From JAKPKF01 sp964536135 (lineage in GTDB: Bacteria; Patescibacteriota; Dojkabacteria; SC72), in NCBI GenBank assembly GCA_964536135.1, contig CAZHVM010000005.1, positions 1 to 52,027 on the forward strand: a stretch of DNA of 52,027 nt, given 5' to 3'. Each line of letters starts with the position of its first letter. Position 1 is the stretch's first letter. Below are positions 16,284 to 24,245 of this stretch, in pieces. Below the pieces are notes generated by a model. It saw only the letters and a list, made by a program, of their open reading frames with translations. It was not told where the DNA came from and ran no database searches. The position numbers were made by a program, and so were the translations under genes.

Positions 16284-17978
16284 TAACTTTAGCAGCTGCT
16301 CACTTTCAGATTTAGTAGCCAATTCCGGTTGTAGTGAACTATCCATATATATTGGTGTCAATTTTGTTTGAACATGCTTTCCCTTGTAGAAATAGTGAGT
16401 AAGTACCATTCCCTGCCTTGTCCCTATCCAATGCTTCTGATCAAAATACAAATTACCCAAACCGTAATAAATTACACCATCACCATACAACTCATAAGTC
16501 TGTGGCTGATGAGCCTGTGTACCGATTACAATATCTGCACCAAAATCTATAGCCTTTTTAAATGTCCCATTCTGATCCGGAGAACTAAGCGCCTTGTAAC
16601 AGATTGGATACACTACATCCGAACTAGGATAGCTATAACACTCCTGAAATTGGAAATCCACTATAACAATATCTGCATTCTCTCTTGCCTCCTCAACATT
16701 TGCTTTCATCTTCTCCTCTGTGTATGAATTTGCACCCGCAGTACTTCCCCATGCTATAGCTCCTGTTTTTAGCATACTGTCATAGTAATTATATCCCAGA
16801 AAAGCAATCTTCGTACCCTTAACCTCCTCGTACAAAATCTTAGAAGCATCATCGCTGTTTAATCCCCCGCCAAAATATCTCATCCCAGCATCCTTATACA
16901 TCTGTATGCTCTTAGCATTATTACTACTACCAAAATCATTGTTATGGTTACCAGTTAATTCCACAATATCTACACCACTTGCAGTTAACGTTTCAAAATA
17001 TTTAGTATTTGAACAAAACCTCATACCCGAGTAAACCTTACATGTATCCGAGAAAGACACCTCGTTGGATATATGGGTGAGATCTGCATCTGCAAGAAAA
17101 CTTCCCAATTTCTCTGCTGGATAATCATAATTCTTAAGTGAATCTATCTTGTATGCCAAAGCTCTAGATATTGCGACTACTCCAGACATATTAATCTTTG
17201 CTAAACTTTCCTTGCTCCAATCATCACCATAATCTGAGAGATTCTTCTTCATAACAGAAAGTATGAAAGCTTCATCTTGATTATCTATGGTAGCGTAAAA
17301 CCTTATGGGTATAGAACCCTCATTGTCATCAAGATAATAATTACCATCTACATTTAAAATCTTCAAAGATGAACTCAAATCCTTAAATTCTACCAAACCG
17401 ATATTGCTATCTGACTTCTTCAACGTATTAATCAAATCCTCAAGACTCGTAGCAACCTTTGGCTCTACACCATACTGTGCTTTAACATACCCAATATACT
17501 GAGAATCTAGTATGTACAAACTGTACTTCTTAACATCCTTTTCCGCTATTTCATTTAACAAGGAATATACATGTCCAACAGGTATTAAATCCTTCTTAAA
17601 AACATCCACAGAGCCTTCAGAATGGGTATCTGAAACTAAGATATCTGACTTACCCTCTACAAATTCAAATCTTTTCTTTTTATTAAATTCAATATCCCCT
17701 AACTTTTCTTTTACTAAATCTACATATTCTGTCGGGATATTATCTTCAAAAGACACAGAGAAAGTGTTATAAACTACCCTAACCTGACGTGTGAAGATTA
17801 GCATATTCAACACCTCCATATTCGAGAAATACATATATGGGAGAAATATTAATGGAAAAATGATAAAGGCTAATCTGATACTTTTCCTTGTATTAGTTTT
17901 CTTCTTCTCTAATCTTTCGGTCATCCTTATCGTTTGCATACGTTCCAGTTTATCACAATATTGTGAATCTGTAGACAT
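16263..17978 (-). CDS. CapA-family (PGA_cap) metallophosphatase-like membrane protein
   Basis: A 571-residue protein with a basic cytoplasmic start, one membrane segment (about 36-58) and a large outer part. Residues about 290-550 match the CapA/PGA_cap fold, related to calcineurin-like phosphoesterases: ELTGNHNNDFG, GGGLNSDDA, DIVIGTQAHQPQ and IYYGLGNLYFDQ carry the conserved His, Asn and Asp. CapA proteins take part in poly-gamma-glutamate capsule handling, but stand-alone CapA-like proteins are widespread and no capBC genes are seen here, so the substrate is open. Residues 60-285 are an additional unassigned domain. It is divergent from the lysozyme-like gene. Confidence 0.86.
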   Translation of the reverse strand: MSTDSQYCDKLERMQTIRMTERLEKKKTNTRKSIRLAFIIFPLIFLPYMYFSNMEVLNMLIFTRQVRVVYNTFSVSFEDNIPTEYVDLVKEKLGDIEFNKKKRFEFVEGKSDILVSDTHSEGSVDVFKKDLIPVGHVYSLLNEIAEKDVKKYSLYILDSQYIGYVKAQYGVEPKVATSLEDLINTLKKSDSNIGLVEFKDLSSSLKILNVDGNYYLDDNEGSIPIRFYATIDNQDEAFILSVMKKNLSDYGDDWSKESLAKINMSGVVAISRALAYKIDSLKNYDYPAEKLGSFLADADLTHISNEVSFSDTCKVYSGMRFCSNTKYFETLTASGVDIVELTGNHNNDFGSSNNAKSIQMYKDAGMRYFGGGLNSDDASKILYEEVKGTKIAFLGYNYYDSMLKTGAIAWGSTAGANSYTEEKMKANVEEARENADIVIVDFQFQECYSYPSSDVVYPICYKALSSPDQNGTFKKAIDFGADIVIGTQAHQPQTYELYGDGVIYYGLGNLYFDQKHWIGTRQGMVLTHYFYKGKHVQTKLTPIYMDSSLQPELATKSESEQLLKLLKNARN

Positions 17979-18049
17979 TACACACTATGGGCTGGATGTG
18001 ATATAATATATGTTGTCATAATGGCATTTTAATTTTAAAAATACTAATT

Positions 18050-18613
18050 ATGAAAAAACTGCTATTAAAAGGAAGAACTGCCGTAGCCATACTATCTGGT
18101 CTACTTTTCGTAGGCATGATATTTAAAACTATAGATGACAAAATCCCTACACAGATAGCTCAAGCTAACCAAAATACAGTACTTCCAACAAAAGAAGAAG
18201 TCATAAATGAAAACGTACAGATTGAAACTGTTGTTACCCAAAAGGTCGTAGATAAAAGGATAACACAGATTAAGAAGTACTTCTCTAAGAGAAATTCTCC
18301 ATTAGCAAAGCACGCTCAGGACTTTGTTGATGCTGCAGATAAATACCATATTGACTACAGACTTGTTGCTGCTATCTCCATAATTGAATCTGGGGGTGGT
18401 AAAAACACATTCAGACCTTACAATGCATGGGGATGGGGTAAAAGTGGATTTGCAAACTGGAAAGAAGGTATCTACGCTGTATCGAAGGGATTAGGTAAAT
18501 ACTACGATATTGGTTTAACAACACCAAAACTAATCTCCAAATCTTACTGCCCTCCAAGTGCAGATAACTGGGCAAAGAAAGTTCAGTATATTATGAACGA
18601 AATATCTAAGTAA
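18050..18613 (+). CDS. Exported lysozyme-fold (SLT/glucosaminidase-like) protein
   Basis: A 187-residue protein. One hydrophobic N-terminal segment (about 12-27) acts as anchor or signal, then a linker to residue 80. The catalytic region starts at DAADKYHIDYRLVAAISIIE, with Glu113 in IESGGGK at the position of the lytic transglycosylase or lysozyme acid, followed by YNAWGWG and a C-terminal YCPPSADNWAKKV. It probably cuts the glycan chains of peptidoglycan. Close relatives are usually labelled SLT-domain or glucosaminidase proteins. It is followed 24 nt later by the FkbM gene, which has its own TATAAT box. Confidence 0.83.
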   Translation: MKKLLLKGRTAVAILSGLLFVGMIFKTIDDKIPTQIAQANQNTVLPTKEEVINENVQIETVVTQKVVDKRITQIKKYFSKRNSPLAKHAQDFVDAADKYHIDYRLVAAISIIESGGGKNTFRPYNAWGWGKSGFANWKEGIYAVSKGLGKYYDIGLTTPKLISKSYCPPSADNWAKKVQYIMNEISK

Positions 18614-18625
18614 TAATCTTTAGTA

Positions 18626-18636
18626 TATAATTAGAT
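18626..18636 (+). promoter_or_regulatory. Leaderless-type -10 box before the FkbM gene
   Basis: A perfect TATAAT (18626-18631) ends 5 nt before the ATG at 18637. RNA polymerase normally starts about 7 nt after this box, which is the start codon itself. No Shine-Dalgarno sequence fits in the space. Confidence 0.55.
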
Positions 18637-19341
18637 ATGGAGCCTAAGGTTGCTAAATTTGAGAAATATCTAATTACATATTTCAATAAGGCAGAACTTA
18701 ATATCCTCCTAGATGAGATTTTCAAAAAGAAGGTTTACGATATTAAACTTGAAACTACCACTCCCATTATCTTCGACATAGGGGCACATATTGGTTTAGC
18801 TACAATATTTTTCAGCCAGAGCTATCCATTAGCAAGAATTACATCATTCGAACCAAATCCAAATGTATTTCCCTTACTTGAGGAAAACATATATTTCAAT
18901 AATATACATAATGTAACATTACACAACATAGCTCTTGGTAAAACATCTTCCAAGAGAACATTATTCATAGATTCTTCTAATAATGGAAGCTTTTCTACAG
19001 CTAGTTTTATGAAAGATGCATGGAATGGTACTCAAGAAAGTCTTGGGATAGAGGTTGTAACTGAACCACTAAGCAAATATATCAACTCAACAATAGATCT
19101 GGTAAAGATTGATGCAGAGGGTACAGAACAAGAAATCATAGAAGAGCTAGAGGAGAGTGGAAAGATTAGAAATATAAGAAATATTATTATTGAATTTCAT
19201 CCCACAGAGAAACAGGATATCGAAAAAATAAAAAGCATTTTACAAAAGAACAAATTCACAATTGAAATAAAGAAAGATCAAAAAGACAAATTAGTCTATA
19301 TACTGGGAAAACAATCTCTTCAGGAATCTCCTAATAGATGA
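18637..19341 (+). CDS. FkbM-family SAM-dependent methyltransferase
   Basis: A 234-residue Rossmann methyltransferase. Motif I is FDIGAHIGLATIFF near residue 48, the acidic ribose-binding residue is in SFEPNPN, and later strands read VTLHNIALG and VKIDAEGTEQE, all typical of FkbM. The family usually O-methylates sugars or natural products, so a polysaccharide substrate is plausible given the envelope genes around. It overlaps yvcK by 51 bp tail to tail. Confidence 0.9.
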   Translation: MEPKVAKFEKYLITYFNKAELNILLDEIFKKKVYDIKLETTTPIIFDIGAHIGLATIFFSQSYPLARITSFEPNPNVFPLLEENIYFNNIHNVTLHNIALGKTSSKRTLFIDSSNNGSFSTASFMKDAWNGTQESLGIEVVTEPLSKYINSTIDLVKIDAEGTEQEIIEELEESGKIRNIRNIIIEFHPTEKQDIEKIKSILQKNKFTIEIKKDQKDKLVYILGKQSLQESPNR

Positions 19342-20316
19342 TCCGTTAAATATTTTGTACAATTCTTTCGCTAATTTTTTAGAATCATGTCTAATTAAAC
19401 TCCTTACTAATTTATCTCCTCTGTCTTTTTTAATTACATCGTTTGCAATCAAATCGGTATGGATAACCTCCCTACCTTTCCCACTTTTTATATCTTCAGT
19501 TATCAAACTTTCGCCATCTACAAGATATCTTTTGTATGCTTCTTCGGGGATTCTACCATTGTTAATAAGAACATAATCAATTTTTCTGCCAATATATCCC
19601 TCAATTAGATTAACAATCTGCTTATGACTTCTATGTCTTGTCTGACCAATCTTGGTCATCAAATTAGAGATATAAATTATCTTTGCCCTACTTTTCTTTA
19701 TCGCCCTAGCTACGCCATCAACTAAAAGATTGGGCAACATCGTTGTAAACAGATCTCCTGGCCCAAGAATAATATAATCTGATTCTTCTATACACTCCTT
19801 TGCACCTGGATATATCTTTGCCTTTGAATCCAGATAAAACATTGCAATCTTTTTGTCTTCCTTCGTCTCATCAATTAAATGCTCCCCTACTACCTTTGTT
19901 CCATCTCCGTACTCTGCGACAAGTCTTACATCATCTAACGTTACTGGAAATATATCTCCTCGAATATTGAACATTACCTTAAACATTTCAATTGCTTCTA
20001 CTTCACTACCCATGATCTCTGTCATAGCAATCATTAGGAGATTTCCCATTGTATGCCCTTTAATATTCTCTCCCTCAGAAAAACGGTAAGTGAAAAGTTT
20101 CCTCAGCATGTCATTGTTCCCACTATCTGCTAGTGCAACAATTGATTTCCTAATATCACTAAGCGGTAACAATCCGAACTCATCTCTAACAACAGCATTA
20201 CTTCCTCCATCATCCATCATCCCAACTATAACAGAAAGATTTAAATCCCTGTATTCTTTCAACCCTTCTAATACTACAGTTGAACCTGTACCACCTCCGA
20301 TAACTGTAACATTCAT
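19291..20316 (-). CDS. yvcK: YvcK/GlmR-type CofD-like regulator
   Basis: A 341-residue cytoplasmic protein of the CofD-like family. The start VTVIGGGTGSTVVLEGL is the nucleotide-sugar-binding loop, followed by MMDDGGSNAVVRDEFG and ALADSGNNDMLRKLF. YvcK proteins bind UDP-GlcNAc and steer carbon into wall precursors, being needed for normal shape on gluconeogenic carbon in Bacillus. The usual neighbours rapZ and whiA are not next to it here. It ends overlapping the FkbM gene. Confidence 0.92.
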   Translation of the reverse strand: MNVTVIGGGTGSTVVLEGLKEYRDLNLSVIVGMMDDGGSNAVVRDEFGLLPLSDIRKSIVALADSGNNDMLRKLFTYRFSEGENIKGHTMGNLLMIAMTEIMGSEVEAIEMFKVMFNIRGDIFPVTLDDVRLVAEYGDGTKVVGEHLIDETKEDKKIAMFYLDSKAKIYPGAKECIEESDYIILGPGDLFTTMLPNLLVDGVARAIKKSRAKIIYISNLMTKIGQTRHRSHKQIVNLIEGYIGRKIDYVLINNGRIPEEAYKRYLVDGESLITEDIKSGKGREVIHTDLIANDVIKKDRGDKLVRSLIRHDSKKLAKELYKIFNGSSIRRFLKRLFSQYID

Positions 20317-20322
20317 ACGGAA

Positions 20323-20331
20323 AGTATACCA
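20323..20331 (-). promoter_or_regulatory. Extended -10 box of yvcK
   Basis: On the minus strand TGG-TATACT lies 6 nt before the yvcK ATG, again predicting an mRNA that begins at or next to the start codon. Confidence 0.5.
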
Positions 20332-20374
20332 CTTTCGTGATATAATACAGCATTAACATTACCGAAATATCCTC

Positions 20375-20899
20375 ATGGAGTTAAAAATAGGTTCAAAAGT
20401 TTTCTATCCATCACACGGTGCCGCTAGAGTAATTGCAGAGAAAGAGATTGAATTTAATGGAGAAAAGAAAAAATATTTTGAATTTGAATTCATGACTAAT
20501 CCTTTAAGTATTTCCACTCCTGTAGACAATATAGACAGTTTAGGAATCAGGGAGGTTCTCCCAATCACAAAGATAAAGGATGCGATGAATGAACTAAAGA
20601 AAAACTCTGTAAAGAATCCAAAGGTAAAAGATTTTAATGTAATGTTAAATATTTTCAAAGACTTAGAGAGTAGTTCAGATATTAAAGCTTCCGTTGAAAT
20701 TATTCAGTATTGTAACTATGTAAAAAAGACTAGAGAAAAAGAGGGCCGTTTAATCCCAATTAGCATCGAGAAGCAATTAGAAGAAGCAGTTAAAAATATT
20801 GTCGGTGAGCTTGCAATTGCAACTGACAAATCTCTAGAAGATGCTTCAAAGACTTTCTCAAAAGCTACCGGTATTACAGTAGATGTTATTAAAGATTAA
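20375..20899 (+). CDS. CarD/CdnL-family RNA polymerase-binding regulator
   Basis: A 174-residue protein. The N-terminal 60 residues form the RNAP-interacting Tudor-like domain: LKIGSKVFYPSHGAARVIAE then KYFEFEFM. The remaining helical domain is that used by CarD/CdnL to contact promoter DNA and stabilise open complexes. TATAAT at 20341-20346 gives a leader of about 25 nt. It overlaps the ileS end by 11 bp tail to tail. Confidence 0.88.
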   Translation: MELKIGSKVFYPSHGAARVIAEKEIEFNGEKKKYFEFEFMTNPLSISTPVDNIDSLGIREVLPITKIKDAMNELKKNSVKNPKVKDFNVMLNIFKDLESSSDIKASVEIIQYCNYVKKTREKEGRLIPISIEKQLEEAVKNIVGELAIATDKSLEDASKTFSKATGITVDVIKD

Positions 20900-23765
20900 T
20901 AGTTAATCCTACCTGTACATCTCCTACCTTAAACTGGTTTTGGGTTTTAGATATATCTTCTACAAACTGTATGTCATTTACCTGTAGGGCTGTTTTTCCA
21001 CATCCATCTACTACCCCTTTTAGAAGATCACTTTCAGTGTAAAGTATCAAAGATACTCTATCATTAATTTTCAATCCCTGTTTCTTTCGAATATCTCTAT
21101 ATTTACGCAGGAAATCATTTAACATTCCCTCTTTTTTAAGATCAGCTGAGAGTACGGTATTCATAGATACAAGCTTTTCGCCACTTCCAAAAGATTTAAT
21201 TCCCTCTCCCTCCGGCTGTTCTTTCGCATAGGAGATACTTTTTACATTTAATTCTTCTTTTACAATTTCCATTATATCAATATCATCTATACCAATATGA
21301 GCTTGCGACAAAGGTTGCCTTAGATTCATTTTTGCATCTTCTCTTACCTTTAGACCATTAGAACATATCTCCCTTGCTAGGTTCATTTTCTTAAGCACAT
21401 CTTCATCAATATCTTCTTTCTTAGAGTCAAAATAATTCTCAAGATGCACAGATTCTTTTTCCCCTCCGAGATTGAGATACATAACCTCAGAGACAAATGG
21501 AAGGAATGGTGCTAAAAGTTTGCTTAATTCCAAAAGTACACAGTGAAGAGTCCCTAATGCATTCTCATCTCCGTTTTTAAATCTCACCCTTCCCCTTCTG
21601 ATATACCATTGAGAAAGGTCTTTAACAAACTCTTCAATTCCCCTAGACGAAGAAGCTATATTGTAGCTATCCATATATCCCACCACATCATTTACAAGTT
21701 TGTGCAATCTTGCAACAATCCATTTGTCCATTACATTATCTACTTTAGTAATGTCAAATTTGGTGTAGTCAAAATTATGCAATTTAGAATACGTCAGCAA
21801 ATAGTTAAATGAATTCCAAAGTGGGAGATAGAATCTTCTCTTTACATCATCCAGTATTGGCCATCCAAACCTAATATTTCCTCCAATAGAGGCAGTGACA
21901 TAATTCCATCTAAGGATATCACTTCCTGCTTTGTCTGCTGCTTCATCAAATTTAATATTATTGGGTTTTGTCTTGCTCATTCTCTCGTTGTTTTCATCTC
22001 TTACCTCTGCATATCCTAAGACCTCCTTGTATGGAATTTTTCTTTCTAATACAACACCGAATACTAACATAGAGTAGAACCACAGTCTCACCTGTTCTAG
22101 CATTTCTGTTATGAAATCTGCGGGGAACCATTTCTCCCAGTAAGCTTTGTCTTCAAGATAGTTTAGGGTTGAGAATGGAACAACACCAGCATCTAACCAA
22201 CAGTCTCCTACATCAGCAACTCTACTTACCTCTTGCCCACAATGAGGACACTTTATCTTAATTTCATCAATCCAGGGTCTGTGAACACTTTTTAGATTGT
22301 CTACTAGGGATGGTTCGACTGCCAACTCTTTTAACTCTTCAAGACTTCCAATGACATGCAGTGTATTACACTTAGAACATTCGTAGAAAGGTAAAGCTAA
22401 ACCGTAGAATCTTTTTCTACTAATCATCCAATCTCCCATACTGTCTAGCCAGCCATGCATTCTCTTACCTACAAATTCTGGATTCCATTTGACTGTGTCT
22501 GTTTGTTCTTTAAGTTCACTCTTTATCTTCTGTACATCTATGAACCAGTTATCTTCAAGTCTGAAAAGACACTTTGTCTTACATCTCCAACAATGAGGAT
22601 AGCTGTGCTCGTACTCCTCTGTCTTGAAGAGTAAACCTTTTTCTTGCAAATACTCAATAACAATATTTGAAACATCATGAGCATATCTTCCTGTTAAATC
22701 TCCATAACCTTCTAAGAACTTACCGGCAGAATCAATTGGAGATATTGCTGGAGCATTTAGTGTCTTTCCCAGTTCGTAATCTTCCTGTCCACATCCCGGA
22801 GCTATATGTACAACACCTGAACCACTCTTTGCATCTACAAGTTCCCACTCTACTATCTTGTGTTCTACATCTTTTTGAGATTCAAAGTCGTAGAGAGAAT
22901 CATATTTTTCTCCAAGCAATTTATTTACATCTGTGCTTTCTACATCTTTCAATCCCAATCTCTTTGCTGCATCTGCTCCTAGATATACCGTTTTACCATC
23001 TATATCTGTTTTTACATACTCCAGTTCTGGATTAACTGCTAAAAGTACATTTGCACTTAAAGTCCATGGTGTCGTAGTCCAAGCAAGTACATATTCATTT
23101 TCTCTGTTTGAAAGTTTGAAGAAAACATACACTGAGGTATCTTTAACCATCTTGTATCCTTCTGCTTGTTCGTGTTGAGATAGTCCAGTCTCACATCTTG
23201 GACACCATGTAGTTGCAGATTTGTTTTTGTATATTAATCCCTTCTCTTGGCATTTTTTAAGGAAATACCAGATGTAGAGGTTATTAGTTTTAGACATTGT
23301 GTAGTAGCTGTTGTCCCAGTCCATGAACATACCCAGTCTTTTAGATTGTTCAATCTGTATACCTGCAAAATGATTGACCCTTGCAACACAGGAGTCTGTA
23401 AATTTATCCATACCGTAATTTAAGATGTCTTTCTTACTGTTAAAACCCAATTCCTTTTCTACTTCTACCTCAACCCAGAGCCCTTGACAGTCAAATCCAT
23501 TTTGGAATCTCTGTTCATATCCCTGCATATTTTTGTATCTTTGTACCACATCTTTGTATGTTCTTCCCCATGCATGGTGTACTCCCATGGGGTTGTTTGC
23601 AGTCATAGGTCCATCTATGAAGGAGAAGTTTTCTTTTGCTCCTTTGTTTTTTTCAATGTATTTCTTTTCAGTGTCTTGCTCTCTCCAAAGCTCAATGACC
23701 TTTTTCTCCATATCTACAAAGTCCATGTTGTTAGTGACATTTTTTAGTTCTTCCTTTTTAGACAT
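20889..23765 (-). CDS. ileS: Isoleucyl-tRNA synthetase
   Basis: A 958-residue class I synthetase charging tRNA-Ile. The HIGH-type motif is HHAWG at residues 63-67 and the KMSKS-type motif is RMSKT near residue 596. The editing domain (WTTTPWTLSANV) and the anticodon-binding C-terminal region are present. Cysteine pairs CWRCKTKC and CPHCGQEV suggest structural zinc sites in the middle domain. The catalytic core around GFDCQGLWVEVEVEKELG recalls the longer IleS2 type, which includes mupirocin-tolerant enzymes. A T-box leader lies upstream. Confidence 0.96.
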   Translation of the reverse strand: MSKKEELKNVTNNMDFVDMEKKVIELWREQDTEKKYIEKNKGAKENFSFIDGPMTANNPMGVHHAWGRTYKDVVQRYKNMQGYEQRFQNGFDCQGLWVEVEVEKELGFNSKKDILNYGMDKFTDSCVARVNHFAGIQIEQSKRLGMFMDWDNSYYTMSKTNNLYIWYFLKKCQEKGLIYKNKSATTWCPRCETGLSQHEQAEGYKMVKDTSVYVFFKLSNRENEYVLAWTTTPWTLSANVLLAVNPELEYVKTDIDGKTVYLGADAAKRLGLKDVESTDVNKLLGEKYDSLYDFESQKDVEHKIVEWELVDAKSGSGVVHIAPGCGQEDYELGKTLNAPAISPIDSAGKFLEGYGDLTGRYAHDVSNIVIEYLQEKGLLFKTEEYEHSYPHCWRCKTKCLFRLEDNWFIDVQKIKSELKEQTDTVKWNPEFVGKRMHGWLDSMGDWMISRKRFYGLALPFYECSKCNTLHVIGSLEELKELAVEPSLVDNLKSVHRPWIDEIKIKCPHCGQEVSRVADVGDCWLDAGVVPFSTLNYLEDKAYWEKWFPADFITEMLEQVRLWFYSMLVFGVVLERKIPYKEVLGYAEVRDENNERMSKTKPNNIKFDEAADKAGSDILRWNYVTASIGGNIRFGWPILDDVKRRFYLPLWNSFNYLLTYSKLHNFDYTKFDITKVDNVMDKWIVARLHKLVNDVVGYMDSYNIASSSRGIEEFVKDLSQWYIRRGRVRFKNGDENALGTLHCVLLELSKLLAPFLPFVSEVMYLNLGGEKESVHLENYFDSKKEDIDEDVLKKMNLAREICSNGLKVREDAKMNLRQPLSQAHIGIDDIDIMEIVKEELNVKSISYAKEQPEGEGIKSFGSGEKLVSMNTVLSADLKKEGMLNDFLRKYRDIRKKQGLKINDRVSLILYTESDLLKGVVDGCGKTALQVNDIQFVEDISKTQNQFKVGDVQVGLTINL

Positions 23766-23774
23766 CTTTTTGTG

Positions 23775-23966
23775 TTTTTAATTTAAACAAAAACCCCTTC
23801 AGTAATATTAACAGTATATATTAATATTACCAAAGGGGCGAACATTTAGTACGCGGTACCACCCTATTTTTAACTCATTGTGTATGTATCGTATACCTAC
23901 GGTAGATTCTACTTGTATATTTACTTTCTTTCCACTACTCCCCAGTGATATCTGGATCTATGTATT
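23775..23966 (-). ncRNA. T-box riboswitch leader of ileS
   Basis: The conserved T-box sequence AGGGTGGTACCGCG is at 23865-23852 on the minus strand. It is followed by a strong terminator and then ileS. An extended -10 box TGG-TATAAT at 23981-23973 predicts transcription from about 23966. T-box leaders read uncharged tRNA through a specifier codon and an NCCA contact, then switch from terminator to antiterminator. Stem I looks short: a CCAG/CTGG hairpin at 23942-23955 has an ATC triplet (Ile codon) at 23949-23947 followed by A, which could be the specifier; this assignment is tentative. Confidence 0.88.
23786..23838 (-). terminator. T-box terminator hairpin before ileS
   Basis: On the minus strand a long stem pairs CCCC...GGTAATATTAA with TTAATATTACTGAAGGGG around a 9-nt loop, then runs into TTTTTG. 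This is the conditional terminator opened when uncharged tRNA-Ile is bound. Confidence 0.87.
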
Positions 23967-23972
23967 GAGTTT

Positions 23973-23981
23973 ATTATACCA
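23973..23981 (-). promoter_or_regulatory. Extended -10 promoter of the ileS T-box leader
   Basis: TGG-TATAAT on the minus strand, with no clear -35 box. It is placed just before the T-box leader. Confidence 0.65.
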
Positions 23982-23990
23982 GAGAAATAG

Positions 23991-24190
23991 TTCAGGAGAG
24001 AAGAGAGATTATGAAGGACGTTTGGGAGAAAACGCATACAATTGGAATTACCTCCAACCTCTCTCTTCTCTTCATTTCCTAAGGAATTGTCCCTTCCAAG
24101 AAACCAATTCTAAGGAATTATCCAAGATTTCGGTATGTTTTGAAAAACTAACAGAGTTTTCACTCCTTTCTCCTACACTTGGAATATGCG
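23991..24190 (-). ncRNA. Candidate structured RNA upstream of the ileS T-box
   Basis: About 200 nt with no convincing protein frame. On the minus strand it starts near a good promoter (24194-24222). GTGTAGGAGA (24178-24169) can pair with TCTCCTGAAC (24000-23991), one mismatch and one wobble, closing nearly the whole element. Inside are further helices: GAGT-GAAA-ACTC, TTCC-TTA-GGAA, CGTTT-TCTCCC-AAACG, and TTCCAAG with CTTGGAA. Some are mutually exclusive. Size and long closing helix recall 6S RNA, but no diagnostic motif was recognised. It could instead be a 5' extension of the T-box leader or a plus-strand element. Confidence 0.33.
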
Positions 24191-24193
24191 GAT

Positions 24194-24222
24194 ATTATAC
24201 TAAACGGATGTTGATATTACAA
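24194..24222 (-). promoter_or_regulatory. Promoter of the candidate structured RNA
   Basis: On the minus strand TTGTAA (24222-24217), a 17-nt spacer and a perfect TATAAT (24199-24194). No start codon with coding-like sequence follows for about 200 nt. Confidence 0.6.
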
Positions 24223-24245
24223 TGAAAGTTCGATATATTTAATAC

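Noticed and set aside
23878..24225. Plus-strand 115-codon open frame upstream of pepF
   Set aside because: It runs antisense over the T-box leader and the candidate RNA, with no homology-like pattern or ribosome site.
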